From Novosphingobium sp. (lineage in GTDB: Bacteria > Pseudomonadota > Alphaproteobacteria > Sphingomonadales > Sphingomonadaceae), in NCBI RefSeq assembly GCF_019748365.1, contig NZ_JAIEPN010000058.1:1-64000 (forward strand): a stretch of DNA of 64,000 bases, given 5' to 3'. The notes beneath the pieces were generated by a model. The model saw only the letters and a list, made by a program, of their open reading frames with translations, was not told the DNA's origin and did no database searches. Positions 1 to 10,387 of the stretch are shown here, one piece after another (position 1 is the first letter of the stretch; every line of letters starts with the position of its first letter). A program made the position numbers and the translations under genes.

Positions 1-1181
<1,181 letters not shown>

Positions 1182-1197
1182 GGGGGCTTCCTATGTG

Positions 1198-1217
1198 ATA
1201 TAAAGAATCCTTTATGT
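1198..1217. promoter_or_regulatory. Palindrome upstream of metK, candidate SahR-type operator
   Basis: A 20-bp imperfect palindrome lies 17 bp before the metK start, between lnt and metK. Its half sites are ATATAAAGAA and its near-complement CTTTATGT; 8 of 10 base pairs are symmetric. From memory, SahR, an ArsR-family regulator of the SAM cycle in Proteobacteria, binds palindromes built on ATAAAG/CTTTAT. The match and position fit, but the assignment is inference and no sahR gene is in the window. Confidence 0.5.
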
Positions 1218-1224
1218 CGCCTCC

Positions 1225-2811
1225 CTAGCGACCTCTGCGCCGCCTTGCAACCACGAGCGCAGCACCCAGCAGCAACAGCGCCCAGGCAAGGGCAAGCCGG
1301 TTGCCAAGCCGGGCGAAGAGAGTGCTGGCGTGGGCGGGCGGCACCAGCCCGTCGAGCCGCCCTGCGGTGAGCCGCGGCACGAACTGGCGGACCACGCCAT
1401 CGGCGTCGATCACCGCGCTGATTCCGGTTGTCGTGGAGCGAAGGACAGGTATGCCCTCCTCGATCGCGCGCATCCGCGCCTGCGCCAGATGCTGCGGCGG
1501 GCCCCAGGCGCCAAACCAGCCGTCGTTGGATGGGTTGAAGATATAGTCCGGCCGGTGCGCGCGGTCGGCCACTTCGCCCGAGAACACGATCTCGTAGCAG
1601 ATCTGCAGCCCGGCCTTGCCCTGCACGCCCATGTCCAGCGTGCGTGGGCCGGGGCCGGGGAGGAAATCGAGACTGCCCGAAACCAGCCGCGAGAGACCCA
1701 GCGGCGCCAGCCATGCCCGCATTGGCAGGTATTCGCCATAGGGCACCAGATGCGCCTTCGCGTAGCTGCCGCGGATCGCGCCATCGGCGCCGAGCGCGGT
1801 GACGACATTGCGGGCTGCGGACACCTCGCCGCGCTCGACGATCAGATCGGTCGCGCCGGTCAGCAGGAGGCTGCCGGGCCCGATGACCTTGCCGATGCGG
1901 GCACGGGCCATCGCCGGGTCCGCCGCATAGGTCGTCGCGTTATAGAAGAACTGCGGATAGCCGGGCCGCAGATAGTCCGGCAGGCCGCCTTCGGGCCACA
2001 GCACGATCCGCGTCGCGCCCGGCGTGCGCGGCAGCGAAAGGCGCGCGATGTTCTGGAACTGGCCTTCGTAGAGGCTCGGATCGTTGATCGTGTCCTGCCC
2101 GATGTTCGGCTGGACGAGGGTATAAGCGAGGCGGCCCTCGCCGCCATGGCCATGCCAGGGCAGCAGCATGAGCGCGACGGGAAAGGCGGCCGTCATGGCA
2201 GCAGCATGCAGGCGCCCCGACTTTGCCGTGCGCCAGGCAAGCAGCCAGAAACCGGCGAGCAGCACGATGAGGCCGGAGAGCGCGTATGTCCCTGTCCAGG
2301 GCGCGATGGCGGCAAGCCCGGGTCGGTTGAAGCCGCCGAGCGCGGCCATGGCCAGCGGGTTCCATGCAAACCCGGTGAACAGGGTGGCACGCAGGTATTC
2401 CGTCAGGACCCAGAAGCCCGCAAACGCCGGAAGCAATGCGGCGCCCGTGCGCCTGGCCAGCCACGCCGCAAGGAAGGCGGCGAGCGCGGGATAGATGGCG
2501 AGGTAGATCGCCAGCAGCACGACAGCGATCCATCCCAGCCAGGCCGGCATCGCCGCCTGATAGGTGAACGCGGTCGCGATCCAGTTGTTGCCAAGCGTGA
2601 AATGGCCGAGCCCGAACAGCCATCCCGCCAACGCCGCGCTGCGGGCGGAACCGGCAAGCTCGATCCGTACGATCAGGAAGGCCAGCGCGCCGAGCGTGAA
2701 GGGCCAGAGCGCAAGCGGCTGAAAGCCGGTCGCCGCCAGCGCACCCGCACCGATCAGCGCGAGCGGCATCCAGCGTCTTGCCGACCGTTCCACGCGGGCG
2801 ACCCTGCTCAA
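1225..2811 (-). CDS. lnt: Apolipoprotein N-acyltransferase Lnt
   Basis: Lnt transfers the third acyl chain to the N-terminal cysteine of lipoproteins in the inner membrane, the last step of lipoprotein maturation. The 528-residue product has a hydrophobic N-terminal half with about six membrane helices (roughly residues 15-210) followed by a periplasmic nitrilase-type domain. The catalytic triad is visible: Glu in LWPEGGLPDY, Lys in YAKAHLVPYGEYLP and Cys in LQICYEIVF. The length matches the family. It is followed by metK on the same strand after 43 bp, and preceded by the DUF4167 gene with only 19 bp between, so co-transcription with the latter is likely. Confidence 0.96.
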   Translation of the reverse strand: MSRVARVERSARRWMPLALIGAGALAATGFQPLALWPFTLGALAFLIVRIELAGSARSAALAGWLFGLGHFTLGNNWIATAFTYQAAMPAWLGWIAVVLLAIYLAIYPALAAFLAAWLARRTGAALLPAFAGFWVLTEYLRATLFTGFAWNPLAMAALGGFNRPGLAAIAPWTGTYALSGLIVLLAGFWLLAWRTAKSGRLHAAAMTAAFPVALMLLPWHGHGGEGRLAYTLVQPNIGQDTINDPSLYEGQFQNIARLSLPRTPGATRIVLWPEGGLPDYLRPGYPQFFYNATTYAADPAMARARIGKVIGPGSLLLTGATDLIVERGEVSAARNVVTALGADGAIRGSYAKAHLVPYGEYLPMRAWLAPLGLSRLVSGSLDFLPGPGPRTLDMGVQGKAGLQICYEIVFSGEVADRAHRPDYIFNPSNDGWFGAWGPPQHLAQARMRAIEEGIPVLRSTTTGISAVIDADGVVRQFVPRLTAGRLDGLVPPAHASTLFARLGNRLALAWALLLLGAALVVARRRRGR

Positions 2812-2830
2812 GCCCGTTCAGGCGCTGCGA

Positions 2831-3694
2831 TCAGCCTTCCGCCGCTTCCGGCAGCGGATTCTTGCGCGGGCGCCCGCGACGCTTGGGGGCAGGTGCCTCC
2901 GCGGCGGGCGTTTCGACTGCGGGTGCCGGCGCCGGTGCTTCCTCTTCGACCGGCTCGGGAGCTGCGCGCACGCCGATGGCAGGCGGCAGGCTCAGCGGAT
3001 CGAGCGCCGCGACCGGGGCCTCTTCAGCATCGCGGCGGGGGCGGCGATCGGTGCGGGGGCGCAGCCCGCGCTGCGAACGGCTCTCGCGCACGAAAGGGTT
3101 GTCGGCGACATCGCCGATCGGCTCGCCTTCGTCAGCGCGGACCATGCCTTCCGGCGCCCCAACTGCCGGCTCGAAACGAGGGCGCTGGTTCTCGCGCGGT
3201 TCGCGGTACTCGCGGGGTTCGCGGTTCTCGCGCGGCTCGCGGTTGTCACGCGGTTCACGGTTCTCGCGAGGTTCACGATTCTCGCGAGGTTCACGATTCT
3301 CACGCGGTTCTCGCTGGTCCCGGTTCTCGTCGCGCCGGATCTGCGGGCGGTCGAACGCCGGAAAATCGTTGTCCATCGAGAAGTCGGTGCCGTCGTCCTC
3401 GCCTTCGCCTTCGTTCCAGCGCTCGCCGTTGGGGCGCTGGCGCTGCTCGTCGACGCGGGTGCGGCTGTCGGCGATCACGCGGAAGTAGTGATCGGCGAAC
3501 TGCAGGTAGTACTCGGCCTGAACACGATCGCCGTTGAGGTGAGCGTCCTGCGCCAGCTTGCGATACTTTTCGAGCATCTGGGGAGCATTGCCCCGCGCGC
3601 GGCTATCGATGCGGTTGAGTTGCTGACCGCCACCCTGCGGGCGGTTGTTGTTCCCGCGACCACGCCGGCGGTTGTTACCACGATTGTTGTTCAA
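2831..3694 (-). CDS. DUF4167 family RNA-binding-like protein, TTG start
   Basis: A member of DUF4167, a family common in alphaproteobacteria and often found beside prfA-prmC; its biochemical role is not established. The sequence opens with an Asn/Arg/Gly-rich stretch (LNNNRGNNRRRGRGNNNRP), then the conserved core around NAPQMLEKYRKLAQDA and AEYYLQFADHYFRV, then an acidic and Arg-rich low-complexity tail ending with RRGRPRKNP, an AT-hook-like motif. I place the start at TTG (complement of 3692-3694), because the conserved N-terminus begins there and AGGAAA precedes it by about 10 bases. An upstream in-frame extension of 43 codons looks unrelated. Residues 128-169 are seven copies of REPREN. 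The basic, repetitive ends suggest nucleic-acid binding, which is inference. Confidence 0.85.
   Translation of the reverse strand: MNNNRGNNRRRGRGNNNRPQGGGQQLNRIDSRARGNAPQMLEKYRKLAQDAHLNGDRVQAEYYLQFADHYFRVIADSRTRVDEQRQRPNGERWNEGEGEDDGTDFSMDNDFPAFDRPQIRRDENRDQREPRENREPRENREPRENREPRDNREPRENREPREYREPRENQRPRFEPAVGAPEGMVRADEGEPIGDVADNPFVRESRSQRGLRPRTDRRPRRDAEEAPVAALDPLSLPPAIGVRAAPEPVEEEAPAPAPAVETPAAEAPAPKRRGRPRKNPLPEAAEG
3188..3313. repeat. Seven 18-bp in-frame tandem repeats within DUF4167 gene
   Basis: The region encodes seven consecutive copies of the hexapeptide REPREN with small changes (D for E, Y for N). The DNA copies differ mostly at third codon positions (ttc/gtc/tac, cgc/cga/cgg), so selection seems to act on the peptide and not on the DNA. 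Copy number is a good candidate for strain-to-strain variation. Confidence 0.9.
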
Positions 3695-3990
3695 GTCAGG
3701 CACTTTCCTGTTTCTGTGCAACCTTGACCCAAGCACGTTAAACTTTGTGTTCAACCTGGGCCCGACGTGGCGCAACTCGTGGGTCCTGTAGGGCAAGCCC
3801 CGCCGCCGCGCATATTCAACCACGATATGGTATGCTCGTGGTTCCCAGCATCTGCGCGTTGCCAGCCTGCCCTGCCGGCGATCGATGCAAATGGTGGATT
3901 GAGCCGGGACGGGAAGCCTTCATCCGTCGCCCTGCCTGAGCCCTGATTAGTGACGCGCTGCCGCCTTGCCAAGCGAAATGTTTGCCGAAT
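3695..3990. other. Gene-free gap between prmC and the DUF4167 gene
   Basis: About 296 bp without a convincing gene on either strand. It must contain the upstream region of the DUF4167 gene, which is transcribed leftward. I see no clear consensus promoter, terminator or repeat. Short frames here have no recognisable start context or similarity. Confidence 0.5.
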
Positions 3991-4821
3991 TTACGCCATT
4001 TCGACGCAGCGTGGTCGTCCGGCGAGGTCCGGGTGGATTGCGGCGGTCAGCCCGGCGTCCCGCGCCAGCGCCGCGACAGCCTCGCCCTGTGTCGCCCCGA
4101 TCTCGAACAGGGCGGTACCGCCGGGGGCCAGCAGCGCGGGTACGGCGGGCACCAGCAGGCGGTAGTCATCAAGCCCAAGCGGTCCGGCAAACAGCGCTTC
4201 GGCCGGTTCATGATCGCGCACCGACGGAGCCAGTTCGGCATCCGCTTCGACATAGGGTGGATTGGCCAGCACGAGATCGAACCGGCCCAGCCCGTCGGCC
4301 CAGCCGGTCTGCGTCCAGTCGCAGTCGATGATCTCGGCCCGTCCGGCAAGGCCATGGCGCGCGGCATTGCGCGTGGCGACGTCGCGCGCGGCCGCCGAGC
4401 GTTCCAGCCCGATCCCCTGCGCCTTGGGCCAGAGCGAAAGCGCCGCCAGCAGCAGTGCTCCGGAACCGGTTCCGAGATCGAGAACGCGCGCGGGCGGATG
4501 GCCTTCGCGGACGAGGCGGGCGACCTCGACCACGGCCTCGCTATCGCCGCGCGGGATCAGGACAGCCGGGCTGACTTCGAGATCGAGCCCGTAGAATGGT
4601 TGTGTGCCAAGGATATAGGCGATGGGCTCATGGTTCAGCCGCCGGTCCAGAATGGACGTGAAGTTCGCTGGAGGTCCGGAATGGAGGTGCCGCAGCAACA
4701 GTTCGGTGCGGGAAACGCCGAGCGCGTGCGCCATGAGCAGTTCGGCATCGAGCCGTGCGGTGTCGCTGGTGGCGGAAAGCCGCTCCGCCGCCTCGCGCAG
4801 TGCAGATCTGATGTCAGGCAT
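3991..4821 (-). CDS. prmC: Release factor glutamine methyltransferase PrmC
   Basis: PrmC (HemK) uses SAM to N5-methylate the glutamine in the GGQ motif of class I peptide-chain release factors. The 276-residue product has a helical N-terminal substrate-recognition domain (1-95) and a Rossmann methyltransferase domain with the SAM-binding [14 protein letters not shown] and the substrate amide-binding NPPY in [17 protein letters not shown]. Its start overlaps the end of prfA by 8 bp, so it is translationally coupled to the factor it modifies, the usual arrangement. The identification is secure. Confidence 0.96.
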   Translation of the reverse strand: MPDIRSALREAAERLSATSDTARLDAELLMAHALGVSRTELLLRHLHSGPPANFTSILDRRLNHEPIAYILGTQPFYGLDLEVSPAVLIPRGDSEAVVEVARLVREGHPPARVLDLGTGSGALLLAALSLWPKAQGIGLERSAAARDVATRNAARHGLAGRAEIIDCDWTQTGWADGLGRFDLVLANPPYVEADAELAPSVRDHEPAEALFAGPLGLDDYRLLVPAVPALLAPGGTALFEIGATQGEAVAALARDAGLTAAIHPDLAGRPRCVEMA

Positions 4822-5884
4822 CCATGGCCGCGAGGCGCTTGACCTGATCCTCGGCGGCCAGCGCGTCGATCAGTTCGCCAAGGCCGGGGCCTTCGAGAAT
4901 CTCTGGCAGGCGGTGCAGCGTGAGGTTGATGCGGTGATCGGTCACCCGGCCTTGCGGGAAGTTGTAGGTGCGGATGCGCTCCGAGCGGTCGCCCGAGCCG
5001 ACCATGGCCTTGCGCGCTTCGGCCTCGGCACCCTGCGCTTCGTCGCGCATCTTCTCGTAGAGCCGTGCGCGCAGGACCTGCATCGCCTTGGCCTTGTTCT
5101 TGTGCTGGCTGCGCTCGTCCTGGCAGGTGACGACGATTCCGGAGGGCAGGTGGGTGATGCGCACGGCGGAATCGGTGGTGTTCACATGCTGCCCGCCCGC
5201 GCCCGAAGCGCGGTAGATGTCGATCTTGAGGTCCTTGTCCTCGATCGCGACATCGACTTCGTCGGGTTCCGGCAGCACGGCGACGGTGGCGGCGCTGGTG
5301 TGGATGCGCCCGCCGCTTTCGGTCACGGGCACGCGCTGCACGCGGTGGACGCCGCTCTCGTACTTGAGCCGCGCAAACACCCCGGTGCCTGCGACATTGG
5401 CGACAACTTCCTTGAAGCCGCCGATCTCGTTGGCATTGGCCGAGACCATCTCGACCCGCCAGCCCTGTTCGGCGGCAAAGCGCTCGTACATGCGGAAGAG
5501 GTCGGCTGCGAACAGTGCCGCCTCGTCACCTCCGGTGCCGGCGCGGATTTCGAGCATGGCCGGGCGGCTGTCGGCGCTGTCGCGCGGCAGCATGGCGATG
5601 GCGAGGGCGCGTTCGGCTTCGGGAAGCTCGGTGCGCAGGTGCGCGATTTCCTCCTCGGCGAGGGCGCGCATCTCGGGATCGGGATCGGCGCTGGCTGAGA
5701 GGGCCGCCAGTTCACCCCGCATCGCGCTGACATGGGCAGCGGCGCGGGCGACGGGCTCCAGCTCGGCGTAGTCGCGGCTCGCGGCCACGAAGGCGGGGCC
5801 TTCGAGCGTACCAGACGCCAGCCGCGCTTCGAGTTCGGCGAAGCGGGATGCAATCTGGGCAAGGCGTTGGTCGGAGACGGTCAT
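4814..5884 (-). CDS. prfA: Peptide chain release factor 1
   Basis: RF1 ends translation at UAA and UAG codons. The 356-residue product has the coiled-coil domain 1, the stop-codon-reading region with PVT in [18 protein letters not shown] (the PxT form typical of RF1 rather than SPF of RF2), and the catalytic GGQ in [18 protein letters not shown]. Length is normal (about 355-360). prmC overlaps its 3-prime end. In related genomes hisS often lies just upstream; here the two are separated by a 413-bp inserted cassette that ends 14 bp before the prfA start codon, so the promoter or leader of prfA may have been altered. Confidence 0.97.
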   Translation of the reverse strand: MTVSDQRLAQIASRFAELEARLASGTLEGPAFVAASRDYAELEPVARAAAHVSAMRGELAALSASADPDPEMRALAEEEIAHLRTELPEAERALAIAMLPRDSADSRPAMLEIRAGTGGDEAALFAADLFRMYERFAAEQGWRVEMVSANANEIGGFKEVVANVAGTGVFARLKYESGVHRVQRVPVTESGGRIHTSAATVAVLPEPDEVDVAIEDKDLKIDIYRASGAGGQHVNTTDSAVRITHLPSGIVVTCQDERSQHKNKAKAMQVLRARLYEKMRDEAQGAEAEARKAMVGSGDRSERIRTYNFPQGRVTDHRINLTLHRLPEILEGPGLGELIDALAAEDQVKRLAAMDA

Positions 5885-5898
5885 GGCCTGCCCCCCAA

Positions 5899-5933
5899 AA
5901 CCCCGTCACCCTGAACTTGTTTCAGGGTCCATC
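5899..5933. repeat. Left 35-bp inverted repeat, REP-like palindrome
   Basis: Contains the small palindrome CCCTGAA-CTTGT-TTCAGGG, so each end of the cassette is itself able to form a hairpin. This palindrome, translated as HPELVSGS in one frame, is a dispersed repeat I recognise from sphingomonad genomes. The identical copy in inverted orientation is at 6277-6311. Confidence 0.9.
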
Positions 5934-5952
5934 GTGCCGCATGCTCGGATCC

Positions 5953-6288
5953 ATGCCGACCGAGAAGCAACCTTGCGTCTACATCCTTGCAAGCGGGCAC
6001 TACGGCACGACCTACATCGGCGTAACGTCCAACCTCATGCAGCGGCTGGCGCAGCACCGGGAAGGCATCACGCGCGGCTTCACCTCGCGCTACGCCGTCT
6101 ACCGGCTCGTCCACTTCGAGATGTTCGGCGACATGGAGCGCGCGATTGCCCGCGAGAAGCAGCTGAAAAACTGGAAGCGGCCGTGGAAGATCAATCTGAT
6201 CAACGGCGCGAACCCCGAGTGGCGCGACCTTGCGGTGGGGCTCGGTTTCCCACCCCTCGCTCCGCGCGTGCGGAGAGATGGACCCTGA
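5953..6288 (+). CDS. GIY-YIG nuclease domain protein
   Basis: A 111-residue single-domain GIY-YIG protein of the UvrC/YhbQ-like type. The core motif is split as VYILASG and TYIGVT (the Y-I-L and Y-I-G strands), followed by the conserved Arg in NLMQRLAQH, a catalytic-type Glu in YRLVHFEMFGDMERAIAREKQ, and the typical KNWKRPWKINLI end. I chose ATG 5953 (MPTEKQPCVYIL), with ATG 5941 as an alternative; upstream codons run through the repeat and are not protein-like. The stop codon TGA at 6286-6288 lies inside the right-hand repeat. Function could be DNA cleavage linked to spread of the flanking repeats or a domesticated repair role; neither is shown. Confidence 0.85.
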   Translation: MPTEKQPCVYILASGHYGTTYIGVTSNLMQRLAQHREGITRGFTSRYAVYRLVHFEMFGDMERAIAREKQLKNWKRPWKINLINGANPEWRDLAVGLGFPPLAPRVRRDGP

Positions 6289-6311
6289 AACAAGTTCAGG
6301 GTGACGGGGTT
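6277..6311. repeat. Right 35-bp inverted repeat, REP-like palindrome
   Basis: Exact reverse complement of 5899-5933. It supplies the last codons (RDGP) and the stop of the GIY-YIG gene, and ends 6 bp before the last base of the hisS stop codon region at 6318. As a hairpin between converging hisS and GIY-YIG transcripts it might also act on transcript ends. Confidence 0.9.
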
Positions 6312-6317
6312 CAGTCC

Positions 6318-7586
6318 TCATCTGCCCCACGTTTCAACAAATTTCTGAAGACGTTCGCCCAGCTCTGAGATCGGACTCGACCGAATCTTCATGCCCGCTG
6401 TTCCATCCTGAATGCCAACTGCAATGAGGCAGTCAGCATTCATTTTCACTGCCTTGTCGAATCGCTTCCTTGGCGACCCTGTGGCCACCATTTCTGACAC
6501 GAAACCATCGCGTCTCAGCGCTGCAATAAGACGGGTGGCATATTGCAACGCCGTATCGTCTTCCACTGCGACTACCACTTGAAGGCGCTCTTCAACAATC
6601 TGTCCATAATCAGCCACCAGCATCGCCAGCCGCTCGATCCCCGCGGCCCAGCCGACCGCCGGGGTGTGCGGGCCGCCCAGCGCTTCGATCAGCCCGTCGT
6701 AGCGCCCGCCGCCGAGCACGGTGCCTTGCGCACCCAGCCGGTCGGTGACGAATTCGAACGCGGTGTGGCGGTAGTAATCGAGGCCGCGAACGAGGGTGGG
6801 GGCGCGGGTCCAGGCGACGCCTGCGGCATCGAGCCCGGCGGTGACCTTGCCGAAGAAATCCTGCGCTTCCTGCGAGAGGAATGCGTCGATCTTCGGCGCA
6901 TCCGCCGTGAACACCTTGTCGCGCGGGTCCTTGCTGTCGAGAATGCGCAGGGGGTTCTTCTCGAGGCGTTCCTGCGAATCTTCGGAAAGCTCGCCCTTCA
7001 CCGCGCGGAAATAGTCGATCAGCGCGGCGCGCCACGCCTCGCGGCTCGGGGCATCGCCCAGCGTGTTGAGCTGGAGCGTGACGCCTTCCGCAATGCCCAG
7101 CTCCTTGAGGATCTGGTCCGCCATTACGAGCAGCTCGACGTCTGCCTGCGGTTCCCCGGCGCCGAGGATTTCGGCGTCGATCTGGTGGAACTGGCGATAG
7201 CGACCCTTCTGCGGGCGTTCGTAGCGGAAAAGCGGCCCATGCGTCGCGAGCTTCAGCGGCGCGTGCTGCTGCCAGCCGTTGGTGAGGTAGGCGCGCGCAA
7301 TCCCGGCGGTGAATTCGGGGCGCAAGGTCAGCGATTCCCCGCTGCGATCCTCGAAGCTGTACATTTCCTTGGAAACGACATCGGTCGTCTCGCCCAGGCT
7401 GCGGCTGAACACGGCTGTCTTTTCGAACACCGGCATTTCCGCACGGCGGAAGCGGTATAGCCGGCGCACGCGCTCGAACGTCTCCACCACGAAGGCGAAG
7501 GCCTCGGCGTCCGGGCCGAAGATGTCCTGCGTGCCGCGGATGGCTTGCGGGGTCGCGGGGGCGGATTTGGTCTTGTCGCTGCTCAT
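6318..7586 (-). CDS. hisS: Histidine-tRNA ligase
   Basis: HisRS charges tRNA-His. The 422-residue product has the class II aminoacyl-tRNA synthetase core (motif 2 region [18 protein letters not shown], histidine-specific loop [15 protein letters not shown], motif 3 region [14 protein letters not shown] and [11 protein letters not shown]) and a C-terminal anticodon-binding domain. I start at ATG 7584-7586 ([25 protein letters not shown]); the longer open frame upstream has no family similarity. The last 95 or so codons (6318-6605) have much lower G+C than the rest, about 53 percent by hand count against about 74 percent just upstream, pointing to a recombined 3-prime end. The protein itself appears complete. 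Confidence 0.96.
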   Translation of the reverse strand: MSSDKTKSAPATPQAIRGTQDIFGPDAEAFAFVVETFERVRRLYRFRRAEMPVFEKTAVFSRSLGETTDVVSKEMYSFEDRSGESLTLRPEFTAGIARAYLTNGWQQHAPLKLATHGPLFRYERPQKGRYRQFHQIDAEILGAGEPQADVELLVMADQILKELGIAEGVTLQLNTLGDAPSREAWRAALIDYFRAVKGELSEDSQERLEKNPLRILDSKDPRDKVFTADAPKIDAFLSQEAQDFFGKVTAGLDAAGVAWTRAPTLVRGLDYYRHTAFEFVTDRLGAQGTVLGGGRYDGLIEALGGPHTPAVGWAAGIERLAMLVADYGQIVEERLQVVVAVEDDTALQYATRLIAALRRDGFVSEMVATGSPRKRFDKAVKMNADCLIAVGIQDGTAGMKIRSSPISELGERLQKFVETWGR

Positions 7587-7692
7587 GTCAGTGCGCGCGA
7601 TTAGCGGGAATGTGGCGACGGGGAAAGGGGCGCAGGCTGCCCACAGGTCGGCGCCGGTTGCAGTCGCGCAATGTTCGCGCCATGAAGCGGCG

Positions 7693-9699
7693 ATGATCAC
7701 GACCTCGACGCGCGCTTTGCGCCCCGCCGCCCTGCTGACTTTCGCCGCAGCTCTGCTTTCCACCGCCGGCCCGGTATGGGCGCAAGTCCAGCCGCCGTCG
7801 AACACCCGGCCGATGGCGGTGCCGATCGCGCAGACGATTCCGGACGCCGAGGACAAGCCCTATCCGGGCACGATCCAGCTGATGATCGATGCCAGCGACA
7901 CCACGACCGGCGCCTACCGCGTGACCGAGACGATCCCAGTGCCCGCCGGCCAGTCGAAGCTGACGCTGCTCTATCCCAAGTGGCTTCCCGGCAACCACGG
8001 CCCCAAGGGCACGATCGCCGAGCTCGTCGATGTCCGCTTCTACGCGGGCGGACGGTTGCTGAGCTGGACCCGCGATCCGGTCGATGTTTTTGCGTTCCAT
8101 GTTGATGTGCCGGCGGGCGCGGGCGAAGTGACCGCGAAGTTCATCCACACCTCGCCGCTGCGCGAAAGCGAGGGCCGCGTCACCATGACGCGCGAGATGC
8201 TCAATCTGCAGTGGGAGAAGATGAGCCTCTATCCGGCCGGATACTACGTGCGGCAGATCAAGGTGCAGCCGACCGTCACTTTTCCGGCGGGCTGGCAGGT
8301 CTTCACCGCGCTCGATGGCAAGACAGCGAGCAACAACGTGGTGACCTGGAGCGTGACCGACTACGAAACGCTGGTCGATTCGCCGATCTTTGCCGGGCTC
8401 TACGCCGCGCGGCACGATCTGGGTCAGGGTGTCTGGTTCGATCTCGTGGCGGACAAGCCCGAACTGCTCAAGATCGCGCCGGAGAACCTGCAGGTCTTTC
8501 GCAACATGGTCGACGAGGCGATGCTGGCGTTCGGCGCCAAGCATTTCGATCACTACGATTTCCTGCTGGCGATGACCGACCGCATGGGCGGGATCGGCCT
8601 CGAGCATCACCGTTCGAGCGAGAACCAGTACGAGCCGCGCACGCTGGTCGACTGGGCGGCCGGCGATTGGGACCGCAATGTGATCCCGCACGAGTTCTCG
8701 CATTCGTGGGACGGCAAGTATCGCCGTCCGGCGAAGCTCTGGACGCCGGACTACCGCGCGCCGATGCAGGACAACCTGCTGTGGGTCTATGAAGGGCAGA
8801 CGCAGTTCTGGGGCCTGGTCCTCGCGGCGCGTTCGGGGGTGCAGAGCAAGGATCAGGTGCTGGGCCAGCTCGCCAACTATGCCGGGTCCTTCACGCAGTA
8901 TCCGGGGCGCGAGTGGCGCTCGGTCGAGGATACGACGCATGATCCGATCATGGCGAGCCGCAAGCCCAAGCCCTTCTCATCGCTTGCGCGCAACGAGGAA
9001 TACTACACCGAAGGCGCGCTGGTGTGGCTCGAAGCCGAGGCGATTCTGCGCGAAGGCACGGCGGGCAAGAAGGGCATGGACGATTTCGCCAGGGCTTTCT
9101 TCGGCATGAAGGACGGCGACTGGGGCGTGCTGACTTACGAGCTGGAGGATGTCGTCAAGACGCTGAACGGGCTCTATCCCTATGACTGGGCAGGGTTCTT
9201 CAAGACCCGGATCCAGACCCCGGGCCAGCCTGCGCCGCTCGGCGGGATCGAGCGCGGTGGCTACAAGCTGGCATGGAAGGAAGAACCCAATCCTTTCGAC
9301 AAGGCGCGGATGGCGTCGGCGAAGTTCATTTCGCTCAACCATTCGATCGGCCTTGCCATCGACAATGACGGGCGGATAACCGGCAGCCGCTGGGATAGTG
9401 CAGCGTTCAAGGCGGGGCTGGTGACCGGGATGCAGATCCTCTCCGTGAACGGCAAGACCTATGATCAGGATACGATCAAGGCTGCGATCACGGCAGCCAA
9501 GGGCACTTCGGCACCGATCGAACTGATCGTGAAGCGCGATGATGTCGTGCGCACGGTGCAGGTGCAGTACCATGAGGGGCTGCGCTGGCCGTGGCTGGAA
9601 CGCGCGGCGCCGGGCACAATGCCTACCGGGCTCGACAAGCTGTTGGCGCCGCGCGCGCTGGCGGCAAAGCCGGCGGCCAAGAAGCCCGCCGCGAAGTAG
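7693..9699 (+). CDS. M61 family metallopeptidase with PDZ domain
   Basis: A 668-residue secreted zinc peptidase of family M61 (glycyl aminopeptidase type). A signal peptide (about 1-33, ending PVWAQ) is followed by an N-terminal beta domain, the zinc site [14 protein letters not shown] at residues 333-346 (HExxH) with the downstream Glu ligand in [13 protein letters not shown], and a C-terminal PDZ domain around [17 protein letters not shown]. The ATG at 7693 is chosen because it gives a clean signal peptide; an upstream frame antisense to hisS is a shadow. It diverges from hisS with about 106 bp between. Its likely place is the periplasm; the physiological substrate is unknown. Confidence 0.9.
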   Translation: MITTSTRALRPAALLTFAAALLSTAGPVWAQVQPPSNTRPMAVPIAQTIPDAEDKPYPGTIQLMIDASDTTTGAYRVTETIPVPAGQSKLTLLYPKWLPGNHGPKGTIAELVDVRFYAGGRLLSWTRDPVDVFAFHVDVPAGAGEVTAKFIHTSPLRESEGRVTMTREMLNLQWEKMSLYPAGYYVRQIKVQPTVTFPAGWQVFTALDGKTASNNVVTWSVTDYETLVDSPIFAGLYAARHDLGQGVWFDLVADKPELLKIAPENLQVFRNMVDEAMLAFGAKHFDHYDFLLAMTDRMGGIGLEHHRSSENQYEPRTLVDWAAGDWDRNVIPHEFSHSWDGKYRRPAKLWTPDYRAPMQDNLLWVYEGQTQFWGLVLAARSGVQSKDQVLGQLANYAGSFTQYPGREWRSVEDTTHDPIMASRKPKPFSSLARNEEYYTEGALVWLEAEAILREGTAGKKGMDDFARAFFGMKDGDWGVLTYELEDVVKTLNGLYPYDWAGFFKTRIQTPGQPAPLGGIERGGYKLAWKEEPNPFDKARMASAKFISLNHSIGLAIDNDGRITGSRWDSAAFKAGLVTGMQILSVNGKTYDQDTIKAAITAAKGTSAPIELIVKRDDVVRTVQVQYHEGLRWPWLERAAPGTMPTGLDKLLAPRALAAKPAAKKPAAK

Positions 9700-9700
9700 C

Positions 9701-10387
9701 GTGGACGGCAGCGGCGGCACCAGCGCTGAACGGGCCAGACGGCGGTTCGGCCAGCGTTTCGCCCCGCTGCGTTTCGTGCTGTTTCTGGTTCTGCTGGTTG
9801 CGGGGGCAACCGCGCGTGGCTGGATGACCGGTTTCGGCGATCTGGCCGATGCCCTCGTCGTCGGCTTCGATCTGGCCGCCGCGGGCTTCCTGCTCTCGCT
9901 GATCCCGCTGCTGCGCGAATGCGACATCGCAACGATGCGGCGGCATTCGGAAGAGAACGATGCCAACCGCACTATCGTGCTGGCCGTCAGCACATTGATC
10001 ACGCTGGTTGTCATGGCCGCCATCGCGGGTGAATTGCCCGCGGCCAAGCATGGCGAGCCGGGCGCGCTGCTGCGGCTGATCCTCACGCTGCTGCTGACCT
10101 GGCTTTTCGCCAACGTGGTCTATGCCCTGCACTATGCCCACGAATACTACCGGGCCGGTGCGGTTCCCGGCGAACATGCGGGCGGACTGGAGTTTCCCGG
10201 CAGCGGGCATCCCGACTACCTCGACTTCGCCTACTTCTCGCTCACGCTGGGCATGACGTTCCAGACCTCCGATGTGGAGATCTCCTCGCGGTCGATTCGC
10301 CGGATCGTTACCGCCCATTCGTTCGCGGCCTTCATTTTCAATATCGGCGTGATTGCCTTCACCATCAACGGGATCGGCGGAATCTGA
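9701..10387 (+). CDS. DUF1345 family integral membrane protein, GTG start
   Basis: A 228-residue membrane protein of DUF1345, function unknown. Helices are visible at FVLFLVLLVAGATARGW, LADALVVGFDLAAAGFLLSLIPLL, NRTIVLAVSTLITLVVMAAIAG, LLRLILTLLLTWLFANVVYALHYAH and near the C-terminus. The conserved acidic/aromatic segment DYLDFAYFSLTLGMTFQTSDVE is characteristic. The gene starts with GTG at 9701, one base after the stop of the M61 peptidase gene, so the two are very likely co-transcribed and perhaps coupled. Confidence 0.82.
   Translation: MDGSGGTSAERARRRFGQRFAPLRFVLFLVLLVAGATARGWMTGFGDLADALVVGFDLAAAGFLLSLIPLLRECDIATMRRHSEENDANRTIVLAVSTLITLVVMAAIAGELPAAKHGEPGALLRLILTLLLTWLFANVVYALHYAHEYYRAGAVPGEHAGGLEFPGSGHPDYLDFAYFSLTLGMTFQTSDVEISSRSIRRIVTAHSFAAFIFNIGVIAFTINGIGGI

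Larger units (their letters stand above)
5899..6311. mobile_element. GIY-YIG cassette bounded by perfect 35-bp inverted repeats
   Basis: The segment 5899-5933 is the exact reverse complement of 6277-6311 (35 of 35 bases). Between them lies a single small gene for a GIY-YIG nuclease, transcribed against the flanking hisS and prfA. The unit leaves 6 bp to the hisS stop and 14 bp to the prfA start, as if it had entered a tight hisS-prfA junction. No target-site duplication is visible and there is no transposase. Calling it mobile is inference from its ends and its position. Confidence 0.55.

Noticed and set aside
1182..1224. SAM riboswitch before metK
   Set aside because: The gap between lnt and metK is only 43 bp, too short for any known SAM riboswitch, and is filled by an operator-like palindrome.
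3188..3313. CRISPR-like short repeats
   Set aside because: The 18-bp units are adjacent with no spacers and encode an in-frame hexapeptide.
1330..3537. A 735-codon plus-strand frame over lnt and the DUF4167 gene
   Set aside because: Shadow frame of two real minus-strand genes; Arg/Gly-rich composition and no start context.
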